DNA of 64,000 nucleotides, taken from NCBI RefSeq assembly GCF_037975245.1, contig NC_092571.1:21191917-21255916 (forward strand), written 5' to 3'. Below, piece by piece: positions 52,241 through 64,000 of this stretch (the first letter of the stretch is position 1; each line of letters opens with the position of its first letter). Origin of the DNA: Apostichopus japonicus. Taxonomy: Eukaryota > Echinodermata > Holothuroidea > Aspidochirotida > Stichopodidae. The notes beneath the pieces are model-generated. The model ran no database searches and was not told where the DNA came from. It worked only from the letters and a program-made list of their open reading frames with translations. Position numbers and translations under genes: made by a program.

Positions 52241-54304
52241 TTACAGCAAGTGCCTACACGGGGAGCTGTAAGTATTAGTTAATCCACCTAATATCTCAGT
52301 CCATACAGTGGCGCGATGGCTTGGCGCACTGTGCGAGCTGATGATCGAGACTCTCTTTTGCATCCGTGGTTCGAACCCCGGGTGATGACGTCTTTTGCCG
52401 ATCTTTTACAGCAAGTGCCTACACGGGGAGCTGTAAGTATTAGTTAATCCACCTAATATCTCAGTCCATACAGTGGCGCGATGGCTTGGCGCACTGTGCG
52501 AGCTGATGATCGAGACTCTCTTTTGCATCCGTGGTTCGAACCCCGGGTGATGACGTCTTTTACAGCAAGTGCCTACACGGGGAGCTGTAAGTATTAGTTA
52601 ATCCACCTAATATCTCAGTCCATACAGTGGCGCGATGGCTTGGCGCACTGTGCGAGCTGATGATCGAGACTCTCTTTTGCATCCGTGGTTCGAACCCCGG
52701 GTGATGACGTCTTTTGCCGATCTTTTACAGCAAGTGCCTACACGGGGAGCTGTAAATATTAGTTAATCCACCTAATATCTCAGTCCATACAGTGGCGCGA
52801 TGGCTTGGCGCACTGTGCGAGCTGATGATCGAGACTCTCTTTTGCATCCGTGGTTCGAACCCCGGGTGATGACGTCTTTTGCCGATCTTTTACAGCAAGT
52901 GCCTACACGGGGAGCTGTAAGTATTAGTTAATCCACCTAATATCTCAGTCCATACAGTGGCGCGATGGCTTGGCGCACTGTGCGAGCTGATGATCGAGAC
53001 TCTCTTTTGCATCCGTGGTTCGAACCCCGGGTGATGACGTCTTTTACAGCAAGTGCCTACACGGGGAGCTGTAAGTATTAGTTAATCCACCTAACATCTC
53101 AGTCCATACAGTGGCGCGATGGCTTGGCGCACTGTGCGAGCTGATGATCGAGACTCTCTTTTGCATCCGTGGTTCGAACCCCGGGTGATGACGTCTTTTA
53201 CAGCAAGTGCCTACACGGGGAGCTGTAAGTATTAGTTAATCCACCTAATATCTCAGTCCATACAGTGGCGCGATGGCTTGGCGCACTGTGCGAGCTGATG
53301 ATCGAGACTCTCTTTTGCATCCGTGGTTCGAACCCCGGGTGATGACGTCTTTTGCCGATCTTTTACAGCAAGTGCCTACACGGGGAGCTGTAAGTATTAG
53401 TTAATCCACCTAATATCTCAGTCCATACAGTGGCGCGATGGCTTGGCGCACTGTGCGAGCTGATGATCGAGACTCTCTTTTGCATCCGTGGTTCGAACCC
53501 CGGGTGATGACGTCTTTTGCCGATCTTTTACAGCAAGTGCCTACACGGGGAGCTGTAAGTATTAGTTAATCCACCTAATATCTCAGTCCATACAGTGGCG
53601 CGATGGCTTGGCGCACTGTGCGAGCTGATGATCGAGACTCTCTTTTGCATCCGTGGTTCGAACCCCGGGTGATGACGTCTTTTACAGCAAGTGCCTACAC
53701 GGGGAGCTGTAAGTATTAGTTAATCCACCTAACATCTCAGTCCATACAGTGGCGCGATGGCTTGGCGCACTGTGCGAGCTGATGATCGAGACTCTCTTTT
53801 GCATCCGTGGTTCGAACCCCGGGTGATGACGTCTTTTGCCGATCTTTTACAGCAAGTGCCTACACGGGGAGCTGTAAGTATTAGTTAATCCACCTAATAT
53901 CTCAGTCCATACAGTGGCGCGATGGCTTGGCGCACTGTGCGAGCTGATGATCGAGACTCTCTTTTGCATCCGTGGTTCGAACCCCGGGTGATGACGTCTT
54001 TTGCCGATCTTTTACAGCAAGTGCCTACACGGGGAGCTGTAAGTATTAGTTAATCCACCTAATATCTCAGTCCATACAGTGGCGCGATGGCTTGGCGCAC
54101 TGTGCGAGCTGATGATCGAAACTCTCTTTTGCATCCGTGGTTCGAACCCCGGGTGATGACGTCTTTTGCCGATCTTTTACAGCAAGTGCCTACACGGGGA
54201 GCTGTAAGTATTGGTTAATCCACCTAATATCTCAGTCCATACAGTGGCGCGATGGCTTGGCGCACTGTGCGAGCTGATGATCGAGACTCTCTTTTGCATC
54301 CGTG

Positions 54305-55600
54305 GTTCGAACCCCGGGTGATGACGTCTTTTACAGCAAGTGCCTACACGGGGAGCTGTAAGTATTAGTTAATCCACCTAACATCTCAGTCCATACAGTG
54401 GCTCGATGGCTTGGCGCACTGTGCGAGCTGATGATCGAGACTCTCTTTTGCATCCGTGGTTCGAACCCCGGGTGATGACGTCTTTTGCCGATCTTTTACA
54501 GCAAGTGCCTACACGGGGAGCTGTAAGTATTAGTTAATCCACCTAATATCTCAGTCCATACAGTGGCGCGATGGCTTGGCGCACTGTGCGAGCTGATGAT
54601 CGAGACTCTCTTTTGCATCCGTGGTTCGAACCCCGGGTGATGACGTCTTTTGCCGATCTTTTACAGCAAGTGCCTACACGGGGAGCTGTAAATATTAGTT
54701 AATCCACCTAATATCTCAGTCCATACAGTGGCGCGATGGCTTGGCGCACTGTGCGAGCTGATGATCGAGACTCTCTTTTGCATCCGTGGTTCGAACCCCG
54801 GGTGATGACGTCTTTTGCCGATCTTTTACAGCAAGTGCCTACACGGGGAGCTGTAAGTATTAGTTAATCCACCTAATATCTCAGTCCATACAGTGGCGCG
54901 ATGGCTTGGCGCACTGTGCGAGCTGATGATCGAGGCTCTCTTTTGCATCCGTGGTTCGAACCCCGGGTGATGACGTCTTTTACAGCAAGTGCCTACACGG
55001 GGAGCTGTAAGTATTAGTTAATCCACCTAACATCTCAGTCTATACAGTGGCGCGATGGCTTGGCGCACTGTGCGAGCTGATGATCGAGACTCTCTTTTGC
55101 ATCCGTGGTTCGAACCCCGGGTGATGACGTCTTTTACAGCAAGTGCCTACACGGGGAGCTGTAAGTATTAGTTAATCCACCTAATATCTCAGTCCATACA
55201 GTGGCGCGATGGCTTGGCGCACTGTGCGAGCTGATGATCGAGACTCTCTTTTGCATCCGTGGTTCGAACCCCGGGTGATGACGTCTTTTGCCGATCTTTT
55301 ACAGTAAGTGCCTACACGGGGAGCTGTAAGTATTAGTTAATCCACCTAATATCTCAGTCCATACAGTGGCGCGATGGCTTGGCGCACTGTGCGAGCTGAT
55401 GATCGAGACTCTCTTTTGCATCCGTGGTTCGAACCCCGGGTGATGACGTCTTTTACAGCAAGTGCCTACACGGGGAGCTGTAAGTATTAGTTAATCCACC
55501 TAACATCTCAGTCCATACAGTGGCGCGATGGCTTGGCGCACTGTGCGAGCTGATGATCGAGACTCTCTTTTGCATCCGTGGTTCGAACCCCGAGTAATGA
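54305..55600 (+). repeat. Downstream copy of the +3,685-bp block, lacking one 319-bp dimer
   Basis: This copy carries gtaaatatt (54690), gaggctctc (54932), cagtctatac (55036) and acagtaag (55301). The cccgag marker at 55591 is only 3,366 bp from its partner, so one L+S dimer (319 bp) is missing here or was inserted upstream. Confidence 0.85.
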
Positions 55601-58087
55601 CGTCTTTTACAGCAAGTGCCTACACGGGGAGCTGTAAGTATTAGTTAATCCACCTAATATCTCAGTCCATACAGTGGCGCGATGGCTTGGCGCACTGTGC
55701 GAGCTGATGATCGAGACTCTCTTTTGCATCCGTGGTTCGAACCCCGGGTGATGACGTCTTTTGCCGATCTTTTACAGCAAGTGCCTACACGGGGAGCTGT
55801 AAGTATTAGTTAATCCACCTAATATCTCAGTCCATACAGTGGCGCGATGGCTTGGCGCACTGTGCGAGCTGATGATCGAGACTCTCTTTTGCATCCGTGG
55901 TTCGAACCCCGGGTGATGACGTCTTTTACAGCAAGTGCCTACACGGGGAGCTGTAAGTATTAGTTAATCCACCTAACATCTCAGTCCATACAGTGGCGCG
56001 ATGGCTTGGCGCACTGTGCGAGCTGATGATCGAGACTCTCTTTTGCATCCGTGGTTCGAACCCCGGGTGATGACGTCTTTTGCCGATCTTTTACAGCAAG
56101 TGCCTACACGGGGAGCTGTAAGTATTAGTTAATCCACCTAATATCTCAGTCCATACAGTGGCGCGATGGCTTGGCGCACTGTGCGAGCTGATGATCGAGA
56201 CTCTCTTTTGCATCCGTGGTTCGAACCCCGGGTGATGACGTCTTTTGCCGATCTTTTACAGCAAGTGCCTACACGGGGAGCTGTAAATATTAGTTAATCC
56301 ACCTAATATCTCAGTCCATACAGTGGCGCGATGGCTTGGCGCACTGTGCGAGCTGATGATCGAGACTCTCTTTTGCATCCGTGGTTCGAACCCCGGGTGA
56401 TGACGTCTTTTGCCGATCTTTTACAGCAAGTGCCTACACGGGGAGCTGTAAGTATTAGTTAATCCACCTAATATCTCAGTCCATACAGTGGCGCGATGGC
56501 TTGGCGCACTGTGCGAGCTGATGATCGAGACTCTCTTTTGCATCCGTGGTTCGAACCCCGGGTGATGACGTCTTTTACAGCAAGTGCCTACACGGGGAGC
56601 TGTAAGTATTAGTTAATCCACATAACATCTCAGTCCATACAGTGGCGCGATGGCTTGGCGCACTGTGCGAGCTGATGATCGAGACTCTCTTTTGCATCCG
56701 TGGTTCGAACCCCGGGTGATGACGTCTTTTGCCGATCTTTTACAGCAAGTGCCTACACGGGGAGCTGTAAGTATTAGTTAATCCACCTAATATCTCAGTC
56801 TATACAGTGGCGCGATGGCTTGGCGCACTGTGCGAGCTGATGATCGAGACTCTCTTTTGCATCCGTGGTTCGAACCCCGGGTGATGACGTCTTTTACAGC
56901 AAGTGCCTACACGGGGAGCTGTAAGTATTAGTTAATCCACCTAACATCTCAGTCCATACAGTGGCGCGATGGCTTGGCGCACTGTGCGAGCTGATGATCG
57001 AGACTCTCTTTTGCATCCGTGGTTCGAACCCCGAGTGATGACGTCTTTTGCCGATCTTTTACAGCAAGTGCCTACACGGGGAGCTGTAAGTATTAGTTAA
57101 TCCACCTAATATCTCAGTCCATACAGTGGCGCGATGGCTTGGCGCACTGTGCGAGCTGATGATCGAGACTCTCTTTTGCATCCGTGGTTCGAACCCCGGG
57201 TGATGACGTCTTTTGCCGATCTTTTACAGCAAGTGCCTACACGGGGAGCTGTAAATATTAGTTAATCCACCTAATATATCAGTCCATACAGTGGCGCGAT
57301 GGCTTGGCGCACTGTGCGAGCTGATGATCGAGACTCTCTTTTGCATCCGTGGTTCGAACCCCGGGTGATGACGTCTTTTGCCGATCTTTTACAGCAAGTG
57401 CCTACACGGGGAGCTGTAAGTATTAGTTAATCCACCTAATATCTCAGTCCATACAGTGGCGCGATGGCTTGGCGCACTGTGCGAGCTGATGATCGAGACT
57501 CTCTTTTGCATCCGTGGTTCGAACCCCGGGTGATGACGTCTTTTACAGCAAGTGCCTACACGGGGAGCTGTAAGTATTAGTTAATCCACCTAACATCTCA
57601 GTCCATACAGTGGCGCGATGGCTTGGCGCACTGTGCGAGCTGATGATCGAGACTCTCTTTTGCATCCGTGGTTCGAACCCCGGGTGATGACGTCTTTTGC
57701 CGATCTTTTACAGCAAGTGCCTACACGGGGAGCTGTAAGTATTAGTTAATCCACCTAATATCTCAGTCCATACAGTGGCGCGATGGCTTGGCGCACTGTG
57801 CGAGCTGATGATCGAGACTCTCTTTTGCATCCGTGGTTCGAACCCCGGGTGATGACGTCTTTTACAGCAAGTGCCTACACGGGGAGCTGTAAGTATTAGT
57901 TAATCCACCTAACATCTCAGTCCATACAGTGGCGCGATGGCTTGGCGCACTGTGCGAGCTGATGATCGAGACTCTCTTTTGCATCCGTGGTTCGAACCCC
58001 GGGTGATGACGTCTTTTGCCGATCTTTTACAGCAAGTGCCTACACGGGGAGCTGTAAGTATTAGTTAATCCACCTAATATCTCAGTC

Positions 58088-58242
58088 CATACAGTGGCGC
58101 GATGGCTTGGCGCACTGTGCGAGCTGATGATCGAGACTCTCTTTTGCATCCGTGGTTCGAACCCCGGGTGATGCCGATCTTTTAAAGCAAGTGCCTACAC
58201 GGGGAGCTGTAAGTATTAGTTAATCCACCTAATATCTCAGTC
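58088..58242 (+). repeat. 155-bp monomer with the same 10-bp deletion plus aaagcaa
   Basis: The gtgat-gccgatc junction at 58172/58173 is identical to that at 39970/39971, again losing gacgtctttt. Just downstream, acagcaag is changed to aaagcaag, removing the acceptor-like AG. Neighbouring monomers differ from those at 39.9 kb, so recurrent deletion and long-range transfer are both possible. Confidence 0.88.
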
Positions 58243-58968
58243 CATACAGTGGCGCGATGACTTGGCGCACTGTGCGAGCTGATGATCGAGACTCTCTTTT
58301 GCATCCGTGGTTCGAACCCCGGGTGATGACGTCTTTTGCCGATCTTTTACAGCAAGTGCCTACACGGGGAGCTGTAAGTATTAGTTAATCCACCTAATAT
58401 CTCAGTCCATACAGTGGCGCGATGGCTTGGCGCACTGTGCGAGCTGATGATCGAGACTCTCTTTTGCATCCGTGGTTCGAACCCCGGGTGATGACGTCTT
58501 TTACAGCAAGTGCCTACACGGGGAGCTGTAAGTATTAGTTAATCCACCTAACATCTCAGTCCATACAGTGGCGCGATGGCTTGGCGCACTGTGCGAGCTG
58601 ATGATCGAGACTCTCGTTTGCATCCGTGGTTCGAACCCCGGGTGATGACGTCTTTTGCCGATCTTTTACAGCAAGTGCCTACACGGGGAGCTGTAAGTAT
58701 TAGTTAATCCACCTAATATCTCAGTCCATACAGTGGCGCGATGGCTTGGCGCACTGTGCGAGCTGATGATCGAGACTCTCTTTTGCATCCGTGGTTCGAA
58801 CCCCGGGTGATGACGTCTTTTACAGCAAGTGCCTACACGGGGAGCTGTAAGTATTAGTTAATCCACCTAACATCTCTGTCCATACAGTGGCGCGATGGCT
58901 TGGCGCACTGTGCGAGCTGATGATCGAGACTCTCTTTTGCATCCGTGGTTCGAACCCCGGGTGATGAC

Positions 58969-61900
58969 GTCTTTTACAGCAAGTGCCTACACGGGGAGCT
59001 GTAAGTATTAGTTAATCCACCTAACATCTCAGTCCATACAGTGGCGCGATGGCTTGGCGCACTGTGCGAGCTGATGATCGAGACTCTCTTTTGCATCCGT
59101 GGTTCGAACCCCGGGTGATGACGTCTTTTGCCGATCTTTTACAGCAAGTGCCTACACGGGGAGCTGTAAGTATTAGTTAATCCACCTAATATCTCAGTCC
59201 ATACAGTGGCGCGATGGCTTGGCGCACTGTGCGAGCTGATGATCGAGACTCTCTTTTGCATCCGTGGTTCGAACCCCGGGTGATGACGTCTTTTACAGCA
59301 AGTGCCTACACGGGGAGCTGTAAGTATTAGTTAATCCACCTAACATCTCAGTCCATACAGTGGCGCGATGGCTTGGCGCACTGTGCGAGCTGATGATCGA
59401 GACTCTCTTTTGCATCCGTGGTTCGAACCCCGGGTGATGACGTCTTTTGCCGATCTTTTACAGCAAGTGCCTACACGGGGAGCTGTAAGTATTAGTTAAT
59501 CCACCTAATATCTCAGTCCATACAGTGGCGCGATGGCTTGGCGCACTGTGCGAGCTGATGATCGAGACTCTCTTTTGCATCCGTGGTTCGAACCCCGGGT
59601 GATGACGTCTTTTACAGCAAGTGCCTACACGGGGAGCTGTAAGTATTAGTTAATCCACCTAACATCTCAGTCCATACAGTGGCGCGATGGCTTGGCGCAC
59701 TGTGCGAGCTGATGATCGAGACTCTCTTTTGCATCCGTGGTTCGAACCCCGGGTGATGACGTCTTTTGCCGATCTTTTACAGCAAGTGCCTACACGGGGA
59801 GCTGTAAGTATTAGTTAATCCACCTAATATCTCAGTCCATACAGTGGCGCGATGGCTTGGCGCACTGTGCGAGCTGATGATCGAGACTCTCTTTTGCATC
59901 CGTGGTTCGAACCCCGGGTGATGACGTCTTTTACAGCAAGTGCCTACACGGGGAGCTGTAAGTATTAGTTAATCCACCTAACATCTCAGTCCATACAGTG
60001 GCGCGATGGCTTGGCGCACTGTGCGAGCTGATGATCGAGACTCTCTTTTGCATCCGTGGTTCGAACCCCGGGTGATGACGTCTTTTGCCGATCTTTTACA
60101 GCAAGTGCCTACACGGGGAGCTGTAAGTATTAGTTAATCCACCTAATATCTCAGTCCATACAGTGGCGCGATGGCTTGGCGCACTGTGCGAGCTGATGAT
60201 CGAGACTCTCTTTTGCATCCGTGGTTCGAACCCCGGGTGATGACGTCTTTTACAGCAAGTGCCTACACGGGGAGCTGTAAGTATTAGTTAATCCACCTAA
60301 CATCTCAGTCCATACAGTGGCGCGATGGCTTGGCGCACTGTGCGAGCTGATGATCGAGACTCTCTTTTGCATCCGTGGTTCGAACCCCGGGTGATGACGT
60401 CTTTTGCCGATCTTTTACAGCAAGTGCCTACACGGGGAGCTGTAAGTATTAGTTAATCCACCTAATATCTCAGTCCATACAGTGGCGCGATGGCTTGGCG
60501 CACTGTGCGAGCTGATGATCGAGACTCTCTTTTGCATCCGTGGTTCGAACCCCGGGTGATGACGTCTTTTACAGCAAGTGCCTACACGGGGAGCTGTAAG
60601 TATTAGTTAATCCACCTAACATCTCAGTCCATACAGTGGCGCGATGGCTTGGCGCACTGTGCGAGCTGATGATCGAGACTCTCTTTTGCATCCGTGGTTC
60701 GAACCCCGGGTGATGACGTCTTTTGCCGATCTTTTACAGCAAGTGCCTACACGGGGAGCTGTAAGTATTAGTTAATCCACCTAATATCTCAGTCCATACA
60801 GTGGCGCGATGGCTTGGCGCACTGTGCGAGCTGATGATCGAGACTCTCTTTTGCATCCGTGGTTCGAACCCCGGGTGATGACGTCTTTTACAGCAAGTGC
60901 CTACACGGGGAGCTGTAAGTATTAGTTAATCCACCTAACATCTCAGTCCATACAGTGGCGCGATGGCTTGGCGCACTGTGCGAGCTGATGATCGAGACTC
61001 TCTTTTGCATCCGTGGTTCGAACCCCGGGTGATGACGTCTTTTGCCGATCTTTTACAGCAAGTGCCTACACGGGGAGCTGTAAGTATTAGTTAATCCACC
61101 TAATATCTCAGTCCATACAGTGGCGCGATGGCTTGGCGCACTGTGCGAGCTGATGATCGAGACTCTCTTTTGCATCGGTGGTTCGAACCCCGGGTGATGA
61201 CGTCTTTTACAGCAAGTGCCTACACGGGGAGCTGTAAGTATTAGTTAATCCACCTAATATCTCAGTCCATACAGTGGCGCGATGGCTTGGCGCACTGTGC
61301 GAGCTGATGATCGAGACTCTCGTTTGCATCCGTGGTTCGAACCCCGGGTGATGACGTCTTTTGCCGATCTTTTACAGCAAGTGCCTACACGGGGAGCTGT
61401 AAGTATTAGTTAATCCACCTAATATCTCAGTCCATACAGTGGCGCGATGGCTTGGCGCACTGTGCGAGCTGATGATCGAGACTCTCTTTTGCATCCGTGG
61501 TTCGAACCCCGGGTGATGACGTCTTTTACAGCAAGTGCCTACACGGGGAGCTGTAAGTATTAGTTAATCCACCTAACATCTCAGTCCATACAGTGGCGCG
61601 ATGGCTTGGCGCACTGTGCGAGCTGATGATCGAGACTCTCGTTTGCATCCGTGGTTCGAACCCCGGGTGATGACGTCTTTTGCCGATCTTTTACAGCAAG
61701 TGCCTACACGGGGAGCTGTAAGTATTAGTTAATCCACCTAATATCTCAGTCCATACAGTGGCGCGATGGCTTGGCGCACTGTGCGAGCTGATGATCGAGA
61801 CTCTCTTTTGCATCCGTGGTTCGAACCCCGGGTGATGACGTCTTTTACAGCAAGTGCCTACACGGGGAGCTGTAAGTATTAGTTAATCCACCTAACATCT

Positions 61901-62159
61901 CTGTCCATACAGTGGCGCGATGGCTTGGCGCACTGTGCGAGCTGATGATCGAGACTCTCTTTTGCATCCGTGGTTCGAACCCCGGGTGATGACGTCTTTT
62001 GCCGATCTTTTACAGCAAGTGCCTACACGGGGAGCTGTAAGTATTAGTTAATCCACCTAATATCTCAGTCCATACAGTGGCGCGATGGCTTGGCGCACTG
62101 TGCGAGCTGATGATCGAGACTCTCTTTTGCATCCGTGGTTCGAACCCCGGGTGATGACG
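58969..62159 (+). repeat. Ten consecutive 319-bp S-L dimers (regular higher-order repeat)
   Basis: From 58969 the gtcttttacag landmark of S recurs at 59288, 59607, 59926, 60245, 60564, 60883, 61202, 61521, 61840 and 62159, each exactly 319 bp (154+165) apart. S is followed by taacatct and L by taatatct, except after the S at 61202. No indel occurs in the stretch. It is the most regular higher-order segment in the window and the clearest case of a dimer acting as the amplified unit. Confidence 0.93.
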
Positions 62160-64000
62160 TCTTTTACAGCAAGTGCCTACACGGGGAGCTGTAAGTATTA
62201 GTTAATCCACCTAACATCTCAGTCCATACAGTGGCGCGATGGCTTGGCGCACTGTGCGAGCTGATGATCGAGACTCTCTTTTACATCCGTGGTTCGAACC
62301 CCGGGTGATGACGTCTTTTACAGCAAGTGCCTACACGGGGAGCTGTAAGTATTAGTTAATCCACCTAATATCTCAGTCCATACAGTGGCGCGATGGCTTG
62401 GCGCACTGTGCGAGCTGATGATCGAGACTCTCTTTTGCATCCGTGGTTCGAACCCCGGGTGATGACGTCTTTTGCCGATCTTTTACAGCAAGTGCCTACA
62501 CGGGGAGCTGTAAGTATTAGTTAATCCACCTAATATCTCAGTCCATACAGTGGCGCGATGGCTTGGCGCACTGTGCGAGCTGATGATCGAGACTCTCTTT
62601 TGCATCCGTGGTTCGAACCCCGGGTGATGACGTCTTTTACAGCAAGTGCCTACACGGGGAGCTGTAAGTATTAGTTAATCCACCTAATATCTCAGTCCAT
62701 ACAGTGGCGCGATGGCTTGGCGCACTGTGCGAGCTGATGATCGAGACTCTCTTTTGCATCCGTGGTTCGAACCCCGGGTGATGACGTCTTTTGCCGATCT
62801 TTTACAGCAAGTGCCTACACGGGGAGCTGTAAGTATTAGTTAATCCACCTAATATCTCAGTCCATACAGTGGCGCGATGGCTTGGCGCACTGTGCGAGCT
62901 GATGATCGAGACTCTCTTTTGCATCCGTGGTTCGAACCCCGGGTGATGACGTCTTTTGCCGATCTTTTACAGCAAGTGCCTACACGGGGAGCTGTAAGTA
63001 TTAGTTAATCCACCTAATATCTCAGTCCATACAGTGGCGCGATGGCTTGGCGCACTGTGCGAGCTGATGATCGAGACTCTCTTTTGCATCCGTGGTTCGA
63101 ACCCCGGGTGATGACGTCTTTTGCCGATCTTTTACAGCAAGTGCCTACACGGGGAGCTGTAAGTATTAGTTAATCCACCTAATATCTCAGTCCATACAGT
63201 GCCGCGATGGCTTGGCGCACTGTGCGAGCTGATGATCGAGACTCTCTTTTGCATCCGTGGTTCGAACCCCGGGTGATGACGTCTTTTGCCGATCTTTTAC
63301 AGCAAGTGCCTACACGGGGAGCTGTAAGTATTAGTTAATCCACCTAACATCTCAGTCCATACAGTGGCGCGATGGCTTGGCGCACTGTGCGAGCTGATGA
63401 TCGAGACTCTCTTTTGCATCCGTGGTTCGAACCCCGAGTGATGACGTCTTTTGCCGATCTTTTACAGCAAGTGCCTACACGGGGAGCTGTAAGTATTAGT
63501 TAATCCACCTAATATCTCAGTCCATACAGTGGCGCGATGGCTTGGCGCACTGTGCGAGCTGATGATCGAGACTCTCTTTTGCATCCGTGGTTCGAACCCC
63601 GGGTGATGACGTCTTTTGCCGATCTTTTACAGCAAGTGCCTACACGGAGAGCTGTAAGTATTAGTTAATCCACCTAATATCTCAGTCCATACAGTGGCGC
63701 GATGGCTTGGCGCACTGTGCGAGCTGATGATCGAGACTCTCTTTTGCATCCGTGGTTCGAACCCCGGGTGATGACGTCTTTTACAGCAAGTGCCTACACG
63801 GGGAGCTGTAAGTATTAGTTAATCCACCTAACATCTCAGTCCATACAGTGGCGCGATGGCTTGGCGCACTGTGCGAGCTGATGATCGAGACTCTCTTTTG
63901 CATCCGTGGTTCGAACCCCGGGTGATGACGTCTTTTACAGCAAGTGCCTACACGGGGAGCTGTAAGTATTAGTTAATCCACCTAATATCTCAGTCCATAC
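62160..64000 (+). repeat. Right edge: irregular S/L mixture, array continues out of window
   Basis: After the dimer block the order becomes S-S-L-S-L-L-L-L-L-L-S-S. Private changes include ttttacatcc (62281), gccgcgatgg (63201), cccgagtg near 63435 and cacggagag near 63645. One L monomer here (about 63281) is followed by taacatct, a combination rare elsewhere. The last base of the window is the first base of the next monomer. Confidence 0.9.

Larger units (their letters stand above)
44520..57260 (+). repeat. Array domain marked by recurrent gtaaatatt variant
   Basis: GTAAGT is changed to GTAAAT at 44541, 45355, 46004, 47313, 49872, 51005, 52754, 54690, 56285 and 57253, always with taatatct following. 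Elsewhere in the window I see it only at 34045, in a different context (gtaaatataag). Spacings are whole-monomer sums once two 2-bp deletions are allowed for. The variant therefore spread locally with multi-monomer blocks and marks a homogenisation domain of about 12.7 kb. Confidence 0.85.
1..64000 (+). repeat. Continuous tandem satellite array of 165/154-bp monomers
   Basis: The entire window is one head-to-tail array with no inverted monomer, unique spacer or inserted element. Taking CAG of the motif cagtggcgcgatgg as monomer start, complete units run from 138 to 63999. I counted 397 by hand: 257 long-type (165 bp) and 140 short-type (154 bp). Twelve small-deletion events total 103 bp, and the sum matches the 63,862-bp span exactly. 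A partial short monomer occupies 1-137 and base 64000 starts the next. Copies differ mostly by single substitutions, many private and some shared within local blocks, which indicates recent homogenisation. The consensus is about 51% GC with 11 CpGs per 165 bp. Neither array edge is visible, so true length and flanks are unknown. No gene-sized open frame occurs on either strand. Confidence 0.99.

Noticed and set aside
1-64000. CRISPR array
   Set aside because: The repeats are contiguous 154-165-bp units with no unique spacers and no cas genes.
1-64000. Telomeric repeat or rDNA spacer
   Set aside because: No short telomeric motif and no rRNA sequence is present. Centromeric identity cannot be judged from sequence alone.
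1-64000. Significance of 165 and 154 both being multiples of 11
   Set aside because: This follows from a 165-bp monomer and an 11-bp indel. It was useful for checking spacings, but I see no 11-bp internal periodicity.

Overview
The whole 64,000-bp window is one uninterrupted head-to-tail satellite DNA array. I find no protein-coding gene, rRNA, functional tRNA, CRISPR array, transposon or unique spacer in it, and every monomer lies in the same orientation. Nothing in it looks bacterial. A long, nearly homogeneous satellite with tRNA-like RNA polymerase III boxes points to a eukaryote, with the segment lying in heterochromatin or another repeat block. The consensus is about 51% GC and has 11 CpGs in 165 bp, so CpG is not depleted. 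That fits a lineage with little CpG methylation or a recently amplified array. I cannot name the species. A trematode such as a schistosome is only a weak guess, based on a general resemblance to tRNA-derived satellites and SINEs.

Taking the start as the CAG just upstream of the box-A-like motif, monomers come in two lengths: long (L, 165 bp) and short (S, 154 bp). S lacks the 11 bp gccgatctttt, which lies between two tctttt direct repeats. By hand count, positions 138-63999 hold 397 complete monomers: 257 L-type and 140 S-type. Twelve small-deletion events remove 103 bp in total. The arithmetic closes exactly: 257x165 + 140x154 - 103 = 63,862 bp. A partial S monomer fills 1-137, and base 64000 begins the next unit.

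Each monomer contains, in order: a hairpin overlapping a box-A-like motif (positions 4-14); a T4 run (51-54); a near-perfect box B, GGTTCGAACCCC (63-74); one T4 run in S or two in L (88-91 and 99-102); a second hairpin with a 7-bp stem (101-131); and an AT-richer linker. The second hairpin overlaps splice-acceptor-like and splice-donor-like sequences that bracket 21 nt.

Along the array, rare variants mark local higher-order structure. About 6.5-9.3 kb holds a 1,617-bp duplication. A block at 10.6-12.3 kb recurs 4,654 bp downstream. The 26.4-29.2 kb stretch combines a 484-bp trimer duplication with a 1,771-bp duplication. At 48.3-49.6 kb there is a 636-bp tandem duplication. A block at 50.6-52.2 kb recurs 3,685 bp downstream, with a 319-bp length difference near its end. 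Between 44.5 and 57.3 kb a GTAAAT variant recurs. From 58,969 to 62,159 the array is ten exact 319-bp S-L dimers. These patterns are what unequal exchange and local amplification would leave. The question worth testing is whether nearly 400 box A/box B pairs make the array a Pol III-transcribed satellite.
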